The notes: generated from the sequence alone by a model not told the origin. Shown: positions 9,192 through 17,887, numbered from the stretch's first letter. The stretch is DNA of 33,208 nucleotides from Alphaproteobacteria bacterium (GCA_016792565.1 JAEUMK010000051.1:1-33208); one strand, 5' to 3'. Numbers and translations are program-made.

Positions 9192-10040
9192 ATGACCGGC
9201 CCGGAGCGAACCGAACCGTGGCGCCCCACCACGGGAATCGGCCTGCGCGCGCCCCTTATCGACGCCGTTCTGACCCTGCGTCCTCCCGCGCCTTTTCTCG
9301 AAGTCCACGCCGAGAACCACATGGGCGACGGCCGTGCCTTCCGTACGCTGGAGCGCGTGCGCGGCGACTATGCGGTCTCGCTTCACGGCGTTGGCCTGTC
9401 GCTCGGCAGTCCCGAACCGCCCGACGAGTGTCATCTGGCGCGCTTCGCGGAACTGGTGCGGCGCATCCAGCCGATGCTCGTCTCCGAGCATCTCTCCTGG
9501 TGCCGCAGCGGCGGCGTCTATCTCAACGACCTCCTGCCCATCCGCTACGACCGCGCTGCGCTCGATGCGATGGCGCGCAACGTCGACAGCGTTCAACAGG
9601 CCATCGGCCGCGCGCTGCTGATCGAAAACCCCTCGCGTTACCTCGATTGCGAGGGCGCCGAGATGCCCGAGACCGATTTCCTCGCCGCGCTCTGCCGCCG
9701 CACCGGCTGCGGCGTGCTGCTCGACGTCAACAACGTATATGTCTCCGCCCGCAATGCCGCCTTCGACCCGCAGGCCTGGCTTGCCGCATTGCCCGCCGAC
9801 CTGGTCGGCGAGTACCACCTCGCCGGACATGAGGCCGAGGGCGATGTTCTGATCGACACCCATGGCGAAGCCGTCCCGCCCGCCGTCTGGGCGCTCTACG
9901 CCGATGCCTTGCGCCGCTTCGGCCCCGCCCCGGCTCTGATCGAGCGCGACCGCAACATCCCGCCGCTCGACGCGCTGCTCGACGAGGCGGCGCAGGCGGA
10001 CCGGATTGCAGCTGCCGGAGTGTTCGCCCATGCAGCCTGA
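9192..10040 (+). CDS. bufB: MNIO-family bufferin maturase BufB (DUF692)
   Basis: 282-aa multinuclear non-heme iron oxidase of the DUF692 family with a TIM-barrel fold. In characterised bufferin systems it oxidises core cysteines of BufA to sulfur heterocycles. Expected metal ligands are visible: FLEVHAENHM (His39, His43), SLHGVGLSLG (His65), VSEHLSW (His100), IENPSRY (Glu145), LLDVNNVYVSA (Asp178, Asn180), EYHLAGH (His209, His213), IDTHGE (Asp222, His224) and ALIERD (Glu251). I start at the ATG at 9192, which has GGAGGA 8 bases upstream; the ATG at 9174 is a weaker alternative. The frame remains open far upstream across bufA but is not coding there. It overlaps bufC by 11 bases. Confidence 0.95.
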   Translation: MTGPERTEPWRPTTGIGLRAPLIDAVLTLRPPAPFLEVHAENHMGDGRAFRTLERVRGDYAVSLHGVGLSLGSPEPPDECHLARFAELVRRIQPMLVSEHLSWCRSGGVYLNDLLPIRYDRAALDAMARNVDSVQQAIGRALLIENPSRYLDCEGAEMPETDFLAALCRRTGCGVLLDVNNVYVSARNAAFDPQAWLAALPADLVGEYHLAGHEAEGDVLIDTHGEAVPPAVWALYADALRRFGPAPALIERDRNIPPLDALLDEAAQADRIAAAGVFAHAA

Positions 10041-10752
10041 ACTCCAGAGCCGCATGACGCAGGCGATCCGCGACGCTGCGGGCCAGGCGACGGCCGTGCC
10101 GTCCGCCGTCGCGGGCCTCAACCCGCCGGAGCGCCTGGCGATCCATGTGCGCAATTTCCGCTCGAGCCTCACCGAGGCGCTGGCTGCTGCCTTTCCCGCG
10201 ACCCGCCGCCAGACCGGCGAGGGTTTCTTCGCCTATGTCGCCGCTCAGTTCATCGCCGCAGCCCCTCCGGACGATCCCATCGTCGCCCTCTACGGCGGCG
10301 GCTTTGCGGACTTTCTCGCCGTCTTTCCGCCACTCGTGGCCTATCCTTGGCTGCCTGATCTCGCCCGCTTCGAATGGGCATTGCACAGCCTCAGCGACGC
10401 CCTTCCGCCGCCTGCTCCTGACGCGCCTGGCGAGAGCGGCGACGCGCGCGTCGGATGGAGCGACTCGGCGAGGCTCGTCGGTTCGGACTGGGCGATCGAT
10501 CGCCTTCTCGATGAGGACGAAGCCGCACTTGAACGGAAGCCGACGCACCTTCTGGTGCACGCCGCCGCCGACGCCGTTGTCAGCGTGACCCTGGCGCCGG
10601 CCGCCTTCGCCTTCCTGAAGGCGCTTCAGGACGGCCGCCCGCTCAGCGCCGCCATCGGCGCCGCTCTCGCCCATGACGGCGCCTTCGACGCCGCCGCAAC
10701 GCTGCGTCTGGCCCTCCGGCGAGGCTGCATCGCCGCCTTCCGCCCACTCTAA
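10030..10752 (+). CDS. bufC: Bufferin partner protein BufC (DUF2063)
   Basis: 240-aa protein with an N-terminal DUF2063 domain (about residues 5-100: RLAIHVRNFRSSLTEALAAAFPATRR, FFAYVAAQFIAAAPP, VAYPWLPDLARFEWALHSL) and a C-terminal region that likely contributes precursor recognition. DUF2063 proteins pair with DUF692 enzymes and are thought to present the precursor peptide to the MNIO enzyme, acting like a RiPP recognition element. The ATG at 10030 lies inside bufB, with GGAG about 9 bases upstream, so the two are translationally coupled and probably made in equal amounts. The longer open frame upstream is bufB sequence. Confidence 0.93.
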   Translation: MQPELQSRMTQAIRDAAGQATAVPSAVAGLNPPERLAIHVRNFRSSLTEALAAAFPATRRQTGEGFFAYVAAQFIAAAPPDDPIVALYGGGFADFLAVFPPLVAYPWLPDLARFEWALHSLSDALPPPAPDAPGESGDARVGWSDSARLVGSDWAIDRLLDEDEAALERKPTHLLVHAAADAVVSVTLAPAAFAFLKALQDGRPLSAAIGAALAHDGAFDAAATLRLALRRGCIAAFRPL

Positions 10753-10765
10753 GGACCCTTACCCG

Positions 10766-11227
10766 ATGACCGATCGAGCCGCCGGCCCCGGCCTTCTCAC
10801 GCGTCTCCATGCGCTCCTGGCGACCGCCGTTCCCCTGTCCCTGATTCTCCTATCGGCTCGGGTCGGCATCGCGGGCGTCTTCTTCAAGTCGGGCCTCACC
10901 AAGGTCGATGGCGACTGGCAGGTGACCGATCTGGCGATCATACTGTTTCGCGAGGAGTACAAGGTGCCGCTCCTGCCGCCGGAGCTTGCCGCCCATCTGG
11001 GCGCCTATACCGAGCTGACGATGCCGGTGCTGCTGGCGATCGGTCTCTTCAGCCGCTTCGCGGCCCTGCCCTTGCTCGGCATGACCGCGGTCATCGGGCT
11101 GTTCATCTACCCGGCCGCCTGGGACACCCATCTCACCTGGGCCGCGCTGCTGCTTCTGATCATCGCCCGCGGCCCCGGCCTCGTCTCGCTCGACGCCCTC
11201 TTGGGCCTCGACCGGGCGTCGCGCTGA
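10766..11227 (+). CDS. DoxX-family membrane protein of the bufferin operon
   Basis: 153-aa inner-membrane protein of the DoxX family with four predicted helices: LSLILLSARVGIAGVFFKSGLTKV, a segment near LTMPVLLAIGLFSRF, LPLLGMTAVIGLFIYP and WAALLLLIIARGPGLVSLD. A DoxX member regularly follows DUF692-DUF2063 genes in bufferin/gig operons (gigD in gold- and copper-induced systems). It may pass electrons or help handle the thiol-modified peptide at the membrane, but its role is unproven. The ATG at 10766 follows AAGGA and lies 13 bases after the bufC stop, so they are cotranscribed. Confidence 0.88.
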   Translation: MTDRAAGPGLLTRLHALLATAVPLSLILLSARVGIAGVFFKSGLTKVDGDWQVTDLAIILFREEYKVPLLPPELAAHLGAYTELTMPVLLAIGLFSRFAALPLLGMTAVIGLFIYPAAWDTHLTWAALLLLIIARGPGLVSLDALLGLDRASR

Positions 11228-11335
11228 GTAGCGACGCATTGCCTCGCAGGCCCACTGGCCGATTGCATCGGCGGTCCGGTCGGACAAGATGACGCTTGGG
11301 AGTGCGCCGCGGGGGGGCGGCGCCGGTGAGGGCGC

Positions 11336-12193
11336 ATGAGGTTTGTCCTGTCCTGTCTGTGGTGGCCGGTGCTGATGACCGGCGCCATCGCGATCAACGC
11401 CTATGGCATGACCACCGGCACGCCATTGCTCTGGCTGAACGTCAGCTATTTCTCGCTGGCACTCGCCATCTTCGCGCTTGAACGTGCCATGCCGCATGAA
11501 CGGGCCTGGCTTGCCAATGACGGCCAGATCTGGGCCGATCTCGGCCACACCTTGCTCAGCAAGTCGGCCGTCCAGGTGCTCATCGTGGTGCCCGCCCTCG
11601 CCGGACTTGAGGGCGAAGCGCTCGCTTCCGGTGCCGCCTGGTGGCCGCGCCACTGGCCGCTCGCGGCGCAGGCCGCCCTCGGCCTGCTGATCGCCGAGTT
11701 CGGCTTCTATTGGGCGCACCGTCTCTCGCACGAGGTGGCGACGCTCTGGCGCTTCCATGCGGTGCACCACTCCGTCACGCGGCTGTGGTTCTTCAACACC
11801 GGGCGCTTCCATTTCGTCGACACGCTGCTCAGCGTCTCGTTCGGCCTCGCCGTCGGTCTGGCGGCGGGCGTGCCGCAGGAGATCATCATCTGGGTCAGCG
11901 CGATCACCGCCTATATCGGCCTCCTGACCCACTGCAACATCGAGATGCGGACCGGGCCGCTGAACTACCTCTTCAACACCCCCGGCCTTCACCGCTGGCA
12001 TCACTCCAAGCGGCCGGACGAAGGCAACACCAACTACGGCGAGAACCTCGTCGTCTTCGATCTTCTGTTCGGGACCTTTCTCAATCCCCGGCGCCGGCCG
12101 CCCGCCGATATCGGCATCGCGGATCCGATGCCGGCGACGCTGGGCGGGCAGATCCTCTACCCCTTCCGCCGCGCCGCCGCTTCGCAGGGCTGA
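11336..12193 (+). CDS. Membrane fatty-acid hydroxylase / sterol-desaturase family protein
   Basis: 285-aa integral membrane di-iron enzyme of the FA_hydroxylase superfamily. All three histidine clusters are present: HRLSH (HX3H), HAVHH (HX2HH) and HRWHH (HX2HH), in the order and spacing typical of C-4/C-5 sterol desaturases, carotenoid and lipid hydroxylases. At least four hydrophobic helices surround them. It should use O2 and a reductant to hydroxylate or desaturate a lipid, but the substrate is not evident. It starts 108 bases after the DoxX gene, on the same strand and with GAGG before its ATG. No terminator is seen in the gap, so it could be a fifth gene of the bufferin operon. It converges on the SDR gene with a 30-base gap. 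Confidence 0.92.
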   Translation: MRFVLSCLWWPVLMTGAIAINAYGMTTGTPLLWLNVSYFSLALAIFALERAMPHERAWLANDGQIWADLGHTLLSKSAVQVLIVVPALAGLEGEALASGAAWWPRHWPLAAQAALGLLIAEFGFYWAHRLSHEVATLWRFHAVHHSVTRLWFFNTGRFHFVDTLLSVSFGLAVGLAAGVPQEIIIWVSAITAYIGLLTHCNIEMRTGPLNYLFNTPGLHRWHHSKRPDEGNTNYGENLVVFDLLFGTFLNPRRRPPADIGIADPMPATLGGQILYPFRRAAASQG

Positions 12194-12223
12194 TTCCCCT
12201 CGCCTTCCGGAGAAAGGTGCGCG

Positions 12224-12991
12224 TCAGCCCGGCGCATCGCCCTCCGGCAGCGGCAGCACCTGGCCTGTCACCGCCCCGCCATCGACCACGAACTCGCTGC
12301 CCGTGGAATAGCTCGCCTCGACCAGCAGGAACCGCGCCATGCGGGCGACCTCGTCCGCCTCGCCAAAGCGCGGGATCGGCTGGGCGCGGGCGAGATCGCC
12401 GCTCAGCCCGGCGGTCATCGGCGTGGCGATCGGGCCGGGATGGATCGAGACCACGCGAATGCGCTGCGGTGCGAGGTCGAGCGCCGCTGCTTTGGTCAGG
12501 CCTCGCACCCCCCACTTGCTCGCCACATAGGCCGCCAGATTGGCATAGCCCTGAAGGCCCGCCGTGGACGAGGTGTTGACGATCACGCCGCCGCCCGCGC
12601 GTGCAAGGGCCGGTGCCGCAGCATGGATGCCGAGGAAAACCCCGGTGAGGTTCACGTCGATGACCCGCCGGAAGGCGTCGGGCGTGCAGGCGGCAACGCT
12701 GGAAAAGGCAACGATGCCGGCATTGTTGAACAGCGCGTTGAGGCCGCCGAAGGCCGCTTCGGCCGCCGCGACGGCAGTCCGCCAGTCTTCGTCCGATGTA
12801 ACGTCGAGATGGCGGTAGAGCGCGTTGGGGCCGAGTTCCGCCGCCAGGGCCTCGCCGTCCGCGTCGAGCACGTCGGCGATCATCACCTTCGCGCCCCCGG
12901 CGCAGAGCAGGCGGGCGGTAGCGCCGCCAATGCCGCGGGCACCGCCGGTGATGATGATCCGCAGGTCTTGTGTGGAGGTGGCGGCAGCCAT
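12224..12991 (-). CDS. Short-chain dehydrogenase/reductase (SDR)
   Basis: 255-aa NAD(P)-dependent oxidoreductase of the classical SDR type. The cofactor loop TGGARGIG (15-22), an acidic residue after beta-2 (IADVLDADGE, suggesting NAD preference), NNAG, the catalytic Ser in NTSSTAGLQG, Tyr and Lys in AAYVASKWG, and the IHPGPIATPM motif are all present. The sequence resembles hydroxysteroid/cyclohexanol dehydrogenases, but the substrate is uncertain. It lies 12 bases downstream of the P-type ATPase gene, with GAGGAG between them, so they are likely cotranscribed even though no functional link is obvious. Confidence 0.92.
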   Translation of the reverse strand: MAAATSTQDLRIIITGGARGIGGATARLLCAGGAKVMIADVLDADGEALAAELGPNALYRHLDVTSDEDWRTAVAAAEAAFGGLNALFNNAGIVAFSSVAACTPDAFRRVIDVNLTGVFLGIHAAAPALARAGGGVIVNTSSTAGLQGYANLAAYVASKWGVRGLTKAAALDLAPQRIRVVSIHPGPIATPMTAGLSGDLARAQPIPRFGEADEVARMARFLLVEASYSTGSEFVVDGGAVTGQVLPLPEGDAPG

Positions 12992-13003
12992 TCTTGTGCT
13001 CCT

Positions 13004-15733
13004 CTATTCCGTTTCGCGGTGCGCGGCCGATACTGCAGCAGACGCGTCGGTTCTGCGAAGGGCCAGGCGGATCTGCTTCTCGGTTTCGATGATCGCGAAG
13101 AAGATCGCCCCGACAGCGACGATCAGCAGCCCGTCGAACAGCGGCACGTCCCGCGTTCCGAACGCCGCCTGCAACGGCGGCGCATAGGTGATCGCGAACT
13201 GCGCCGCCGTGATGGCCACGACCGACACCCAGACCACGGGCGTGCCGCGCGCTGCTGCCCAGGTCAGCGAGGTGCCGTGGATGTTGCGGATGAAGAACAG
13301 GTGGAAGATCTCCAGCACGACCAGCATGTTGAGAGCCATGGTGCGGGCCAGTTCGGGCGGGTGCCCGGCGTCGATCGCATAGGCGTAGATGCCGAAGACC
13401 GCGGCGAGAAACAGCGCCGAGACCAGGACGATGTGCCAGGTCAGCGCCCCGGTCAGAAGCGGCTGTGAGCGCGGCCGCGGCGGGCGCCGCATCGTTCCTG
13501 CCTCGGTCGGCTCGAAGGCGAGCGCAAGGCCGAGCGTGATCGCGGTGACGAGGTTGATCCACAGAATCTGAACCGCAGTGACCGGCAATGCCAGGCCGAA
13601 GAAGAGCGCGGTCGCAATGGTCATCGTCTCGCCCGCGTTCGTGGGAAGGGTCCAGCTGACGACCTTCTTGATGTTGTCGTAGACCGTCCGTCCTTCCCGC
13701 ACGGCGGCGACGATCGTGGCGAAATTGTCGTCGGCCAGCACGAGGTCCGAGGCTTCCTTGGCCGCCTCGCTGCCTTTCCGACCCATGGCGATGCCGGCGT
13801 CGGCGCGCTTCAGGGCCGGCGCGTCGTTGACCCCGTCGCCCGTCATGGCGACGGTCAGCCCGTGCGACTGCAGCGCCGTGACGAGGCGCAGTTTGTGCTC
13901 GGGACTGGTGCGCGCGAAGATGTCGGTGTCCACGACTCCGGCCGCAAGGCCTGCATCGTCCATCGCGTCCAGGTCGGTCCCGGTCAGGACGCGCTCGGGA
14001 TTCGTCAGGCCGATCTCGCGGGCGATCGCGCGCGCGGTGCCGGCATGATCGCCGGTAATCATCTTGACGCGGATGCCCGCCGAGCGGCACTCGACGACGG
14101 CGGCCTTCGCCTCCGCACGCGGCGGATCGATCAGCCCGACCAGACCTACCAGCATGAGGGCGCCGTCGAAGTCTGACGCCGTCAGCGCCGTGGTCCCATC
14201 GGCCACGCGCTTGGCGGCCAGCGCCAGTACGCGTTGACCGCTCGCCGTCACCGCATCGATCTGCCGGTGCCAGTAGCCGGCGTCCAGCGAGCCGGCGCTG
14301 CTATCGCCCGTCCGCTGGCTCGCGCACATCGACAGGACCTGCTCCGGCGCGCCCTTCACGTGGATCCAGCTCTCGCCCGCGGGACTGCGGTCGAGAACCG
14401 CCATATAGCGGTGCCGGGCATCGAACGGGATGCTGCCGATCCGCGTCCAGTCGGAATATGGAGCGGGCCCCGCGCCGGTGATCTTCCCGGCCAAGGCGAC
14501 CAGCGCGCCCTCCATCGGATCGCCCTCGACCCGCCAGTCCGCAGCCTGGCCGTGCAGAACCGCGTCGCTGCACAGGGCGGCGACGCGGGCGATGTCGTGC
14601 AGATCCTGCCGGTCGAGATCATCGCCATCGCCGCCGGTGCGGCGGATCGCCCCTTCGGGCGCATAGCCCGTCCCCTCCGCCGCATAGACATGATCCGCCG
14701 TGATCATGGAGGCTGCCATCATCTCGTTGCGCGTCAGCGTGCCGGTCTTGTCGCTGCAGATGACGGAGACCGAGCCCAGCGTCTCGATGGCAGGCAGGCG
14801 GCGGACGATCGCATTGCGCCGGGCCATCGCCTGGACACCGACCGCCAGCGTGATCGTCAGAACCGCCGGCAGCCCCTCCGGGATTGCTGCGACCGCGAGG
14901 CCGACGATCGTCATGAAGAGTTCGGCGAACGGCAGATGGCCGACGGCGTAGCCATAGACCAGCAGGACTCCCGAAAGCAGCAGGATCAAAACCGTCAGCC
15001 AGCGCGCGAAGCCGTCCATCTGCCGGATCAGCGGCGTGGTCAGCGCCTCGATGCCCGAGAGCAAGCCGCTGATCCGGCCGATCTGGGTCGCCGCGCCTGT
15101 CGCGACGACCACGCCCTTGCCCGCCCCGGCAGCGACCAGCGTGCCGCTGAACGCCATGCAGGACCGGTCGCCAAGCACGGCCTCGCCTTGGACGCTGTCG
15201 GTGGTCTTGTCCGCAGGCACGGATTCGCCGGTGAGGATCGCCTCCTCGATCCTCAGACCGCTCGCTTCGATCAGACGAAGGTCCGCGGACACTTTCTCGC
15301 CCGCCTCCAGCAGCACGATGTCGCCTGGGACGATAGCCGCGCCGTCCACGCTGCGTCGCTTGCCGTCGCGCAGCACGGTCGTGCGCGGCGCCAGCATCTG
15401 GCGGATCGCTTCCATCGCCTGCTCGGCGCGGCCCTCCTGCACGAACCCGATGAGCGCGTTCGCGACGACCACCGCAACGATGACGGCCGTATCGACGACA
15501 TGTCCCAAGCCGGCCGTGATGACGGCCGCGCCCAGCAGCACGTAGATGAGAACGTTATGGAACTGCGCCAGGAAACGCATCAGTGCGCTCCGTCGCCGCT
15601 GCTCCGGCAGGCGATTGGGGCCGTGGCGCAGCAGCCGCGCTTCGGCCTCCCCCTGGCTCAGTCCAGCCGCCGTCGCGCCGAGAGCCGCAAGGCTCTCCGT
15701 CGCAGACATGGCATGGTGACGCGTTTCCGGCAT
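13004..15733 (-). CDS. P2-type cation-transporting ATPase (Ca2+/Na+ pump-like)
   Basis: 909-aa inner-membrane pump that exports or imports a cation at the cost of ATP. The N-terminal cation-ATPase domain (GLSQGEAEARLLRHGPNRLPE) is followed by the actuator domain with LTGESVPADK, the PEGLP ion-binding helix, phosphorylation site CSDKTGTLTRNEM, nucleotide-domain KGAPEQVL, MITGDHAGTARAIA and hinge TGDGVNDAPALKRADAGIAMG. The C-terminal cation-ATPase domain adds four helices. This is the P2A/P2B-like (MgtA/PMR1/SERCA) architecture without heavy-metal-binding CxxC motifs, so Ca2+ or a similar hard cation is the likely substrate. An alternative start is the ATG at residue 9 (MSATESL). The SDR gene follows in the same transcript. 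Confidence 0.93.
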   Translation of the reverse strand: MPETRHHAMSATESLAALGATAAGLSQGEAEARLLRHGPNRLPEQRRRSALMRFLAQFHNVLIYVLLGAAVITAGLGHVVDTAVIVAVVVANALIGFVQEGRAEQAMEAIRQMLAPRTTVLRDGKRRSVDGAAIVPGDIVLLEAGEKVSADLRLIEASGLRIEEAILTGESVPADKTTDSVQGEAVLGDRSCMAFSGTLVAAGAGKGVVVATGAATQIGRISGLLSGIEALTTPLIRQMDGFARWLTVLILLLSGVLLVYGYAVGHLPFAELFMTIVGLAVAAIPEGLPAVLTITLAVGVQAMARRNAIVRRLPAIETLGSVSVICSDKTGTLTRNEMMAASMITADHVYAAEGTGYAPEGAIRRTGGDGDDLDRQDLHDIARVAALCSDAVLHGQAADWRVEGDPMEGALVALAGKITGAGPAPYSDWTRIGSIPFDARHRYMAVLDRSPAGESWIHVKGAPEQVLSMCASQRTGDSSAGSLDAGYWHRQIDAVTASGQRVLALAAKRVADGTTALTASDFDGALMLVGLVGLIDPPRAEAKAAVVECRSAGIRVKMITGDHAGTARAIAREIGLTNPERVLTGTDLDAMDDAGLAAGVVDTDIFARTSPEHKLRLVTALQSHGLTVAMTGDGVNDAPALKRADAGIAMGRKGSEAAKEASDLVLADDNFATIVAAVREGRTVYDNIKKVVSWTLPTNAGETMTIATALFFGLALPVTAVQILWINLVTAITLGLALAFEPTEAGTMRRPPRPRSQPLLTGALTWHIVLVSALFLAAVFGIYAYAIDAGHPPELARTMALNMLVVLEIFHLFFIRNIHGTSLTWAAARGTPVVWVSVVAITAAQFAITYAPPLQAAFGTRDVPLFDGLLIVAVGAIFFAIIETEKQIRLALRRTDASAAVSAAHRETE

Positions 15734-15828
15734 GGTCCGGTCCGATTGCGGTATCTTGAACCTATCGCATGCGGCGCCCGGAAGGCATGCCTATCGGAGC
15801 GGTCAGGTCACCCGGTTCCTCTTGCCGC

Positions 15829-16692
15829 TCAGCGGGCGATGACGCTCGGCTTGGCGGCCGGCACCGGCCAGGGATCGGCGGCCGTCACGACCGGTACGAC
15901 GATCGCGACCAGCACTGTCCCGGCGGACGGCGGCGGCGCGGCGGCAAGCTCGACCGGTGCCCGTACCGCAGCCGGCGCCGGAATGGGCACGGGTATGGGA
16001 TCTGTCCCAAGCGCCGTCGCAGGCGCTGCTGCCGGTTCGCCGGGCCTCGCGGCGGCGGCGGCGACCCTCGCGCCCGGGGTCCCTGCGGCCGCCGCGACCA
16101 CGCGTTCCGCTGCCTCGACGTCATAGGCGGCATAGCCGCGCACATTGCCCGGCGGATCGTAGCGGCAGACCAGGAAGTCGCTGCTCGCGCTGCGCTTGAC
16201 CGCGCAGCCGACGGCGCGGGTCGTCGCCCAGACCACCGCCGTGTAGTGCCCGACATGGCGCCAGTCGCCGGTCGTGCTCACATTGGGGTGGGCGCCGCCG
16301 GGAATGTAGTAGAGCTTCTCGTCGGTCCAGCCCTGCACCATCTGCGCCGGCGTGCGCCGGCCGGCCCCGTTGAAGAACAGGTTCTCGCCATGCCTGCGCT
16401 GACTGGCATGCTCCATCCGGTTCGCCCGGGCGAGTTTCTCGGCCCAGTCCTCGGCGTCCTCGGCCAGATCGTCCGACCAGACCAGGGGCGCGATACCCAG
16501 CAGCGTCCGCTCGCGGTTATGCGCGGCGAGGATCTCCTCCTGGAAGGCCGGATCGTCGATCGGGGGCACGAGCGGCATGCCAAGCGGTCCGCTCGCCGGA
16601 TAGAGCCGCACCTCGCCGCCCTTCATGGGCAGCTCTGCGGCGGACGCAGCCGAAAGACCGCAAGCGACAGCCAGGACCAGCAGCCGGCGCAT
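15829..16692 (-). CDS. Secreted CAP-domain (SCP/PR-1-like) protein
   Basis: 287-aa exported protein. A signal peptide (MRRLLVLAVACGLSAASAA) is followed by a CAP/SCP domain (about residues 45-185): HNRERTLLGIAPLVWSDDLAEDAEDWAEKLA, then HGENLFFNGAG, and GHYTAVVWATTRAVGCAVKRS with VCRYDPPGNVRG. The conserved His and Glu of the CAP cavity and two cysteines able to form a disulfide are visible. The last about 95 residues are Ala/Pro-rich low complexity with a weakly hydrophobic VLVAIVVPVVTA stretch, perhaps a surface anchor or spacer. Function of bacterial CAP proteins is poorly known. The ATG at 16692 has GGGAGAG upstream. A much longer open frame upstream is antisense to the next gene and is rejected. 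Confidence 0.9.
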   Translation of the reverse strand: MRRLLVLAVACGLSAASAAELPMKGGEVRLYPASGPLGMPLVPPIDDPAFQEEILAAHNRERTLLGIAPLVWSDDLAEDAEDWAEKLARANRMEHASQRRHGENLFFNGAGRRTPAQMVQGWTDEKLYYIPGGAHPNVSTTGDWRHVGHYTAVVWATTRAVGCAVKRSASSDFLVCRYDPPGNVRGYAAYDVEAAERVVAAAAGTPGARVAAAAARPGEPAAAPATALGTDPIPVPIPAPAAVRAPVELAAAPPPSAGTVLVAIVVPVVTAADPWPVPAAKPSVIAR

Positions 16693-16866
16693 CACCGCTC
16701 TCTCCCATGTTCGATGCGCCCAATGTGCACCAGGCGGCTGAGGCGGAACAAGTCGAGTTCGACGGGCAGTTGAACGATCTCCCGACCGCCCGGACGCGCC
16801 GCATCGCGGTTGGCGATGGCGCGTTGACCGCCTAGGTTGGCCAAAGCCGCCGCCAAGGAGGAACAG

Positions 16867-17805
16867 ATGCCCGGACCGCTCGACGACCCGCTCTCGGTTG
16901 CGCTCGATACGAGCGATCCGGACGCCTTCGCAGCCGCGCTCGGAGGACAGTTCCAGCGCTATGGCTTCGCCAGCGTCAAGGATCACGGCATCCCGCAACC
17001 GCTCATCGACGCAGCGCTCGCCGACATCAAGGCGTTCTTCGCCCTGCCCGAAACGGTCAAGCGCCGCTACCACCAGGTGGGCGGCGGCGGTCAGCGCGGC
17101 CTCACCCCGTTCGGCATCGAGACCGCCAAGGGTTTCGACAAGCACGACCTCAAGGAATTCTGGCACACCGGGCGCGAACTGCCGGGCGGGCACAGGCTGT
17201 CGCGTTTCATGCCGCCCAATGTCTGGCCGACCGAGATCGCCTGCTTCAAGGAGCACATCTACGGGCTGTTCCAGGCCCTCGACGCGCTGGGTCTCACGCT
17301 GCTGCGGGCCATCGCGCGCCACCTTAAGCTCGCGGCGGACTTCTTCGACGATCCGGTCCGCGACGGCAATTCGATCCTGCGCCTGCTGCATTATCCTCCG
17401 GTCGAGGGCGCGACCGATCATGTCCGCGCCGGCGCGCATGAGGACATCAACGTCATCACCCTGCTGCTGGGAGCGGAGGAAGCGGGCCTCGAAATCAAGG
17501 ACCGCGACGGCTCCTGGCTGCCGGTCAAGCCGCCGCCGGGGGCGCTGGTCGTCAATGTCGGCGACATGCTTCAGCGCCTGACCAACCACGTCCTGCCCTC
17601 GACCACGCACCGCGTCGTCAACCCGTCGCCGGAGCGGGCCCGGTTCCCCCGCTTCTCGACCCCGTTCTTCCTGCATTTCCGGCCCGACTACCTGATCCGC
17701 ACCCTGCCCTCCTGCATCGCGGCGGAGCGCCCGGACCGCTATCCCGCGCCGATCACCGCGGATGGCTACCTCCAGGAGCGCCTGGCCGAGATCAGACTGA
17801 AATAG
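16867..17805 (+). CDS. 2-oxoglutarate/Fe(II) oxygenase, isopenicillin-N-synthase family
   Basis: 312-aa non-heme iron dioxygenase. The N-terminal DIOX_N domain has FQRYGFASVKDHGIPQPLID and FFALPETVKRRYH. The C-terminal double-stranded beta-helix has the iron facial triad: His and Asp in AGAHEDINVITLLLG and the distal His in STTHRVVNP. The Arg-x-Ser that binds the 2-oxoglutarate carboxylate lies in PRFSTPFFLHF. It probably hydroxylates or desaturates a small molecule of unknown identity. The ATG at 16867 has a strong AAGGAGG site; a TTG at 16837 is rejected. It precedes the homogentisate-dioxygenase-like gene by 82 bases on the same strand, so a link to that catabolic operon is possible but unproven. 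Confidence 0.92.
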   Translation: MPGPLDDPLSVALDTSDPDAFAAALGGQFQRYGFASVKDHGIPQPLIDAALADIKAFFALPETVKRRYHQVGGGGQRGLTPFGIETAKGFDKHDLKEFWHTGRELPGGHRLSRFMPPNVWPTEIACFKEHIYGLFQALDALGLTLLRAIARHLKLAADFFDDPVRDGNSILRLLHYPPVEGATDHVRAGAHEDINVITLLLGAEEAGLEIKDRDGSWLPVKPPPGALVVNVGDMLQRLTNHVLPSTTHRVVNPSPERARFPRFSTPFFLHFRPDYLIRTLPSCIAAERPDRYPAPITADGYLQERLAEIRLK

Positions 17806-17887
17806 ATGCCGTGGGCGGGGCGGCATCGGCCGCCGCGCCTTCCGCAGCGTCATGGTCTTCCGCTACAGTCGGCCGAGGAGGACTCGC

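Noticed and set aside
8801-9322. N-terminal extension of the sigma factor frame
   Set aside because: It is antisense to the SigF-type promoter, bufA and the start of bufB; ECF sigma factors start shortly before region 2.
8451-10172. Very long minus-strand open frame opposite bufA and bufB
   Set aside because: Translation is Arg/Gly/Ala-rich with no domain, and the plus strand carries well-recognised genes with ribosome sites; it is a GC-rich shadow.
12081-14090. Long minus-strand open frame across SDR and P-type ATPase genes
   Set aside because: It is in another frame of two clearly coding genes and has no domain.
16707-16835. 42-codon plus-strand ORF starting MFDAPNVHQAAEAE before the oxygenase gene
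   Set aside because: No ribosome site and no recognised family; its protein-like composition is notable but not enough to call it.
16693-17853. Extension of the CAP protein frame by about 390 codons
   Set aside because: The extra part is antisense to the 2-oxoglutarate oxygenase; the signal peptide and ribosome site fix the start at 16692.
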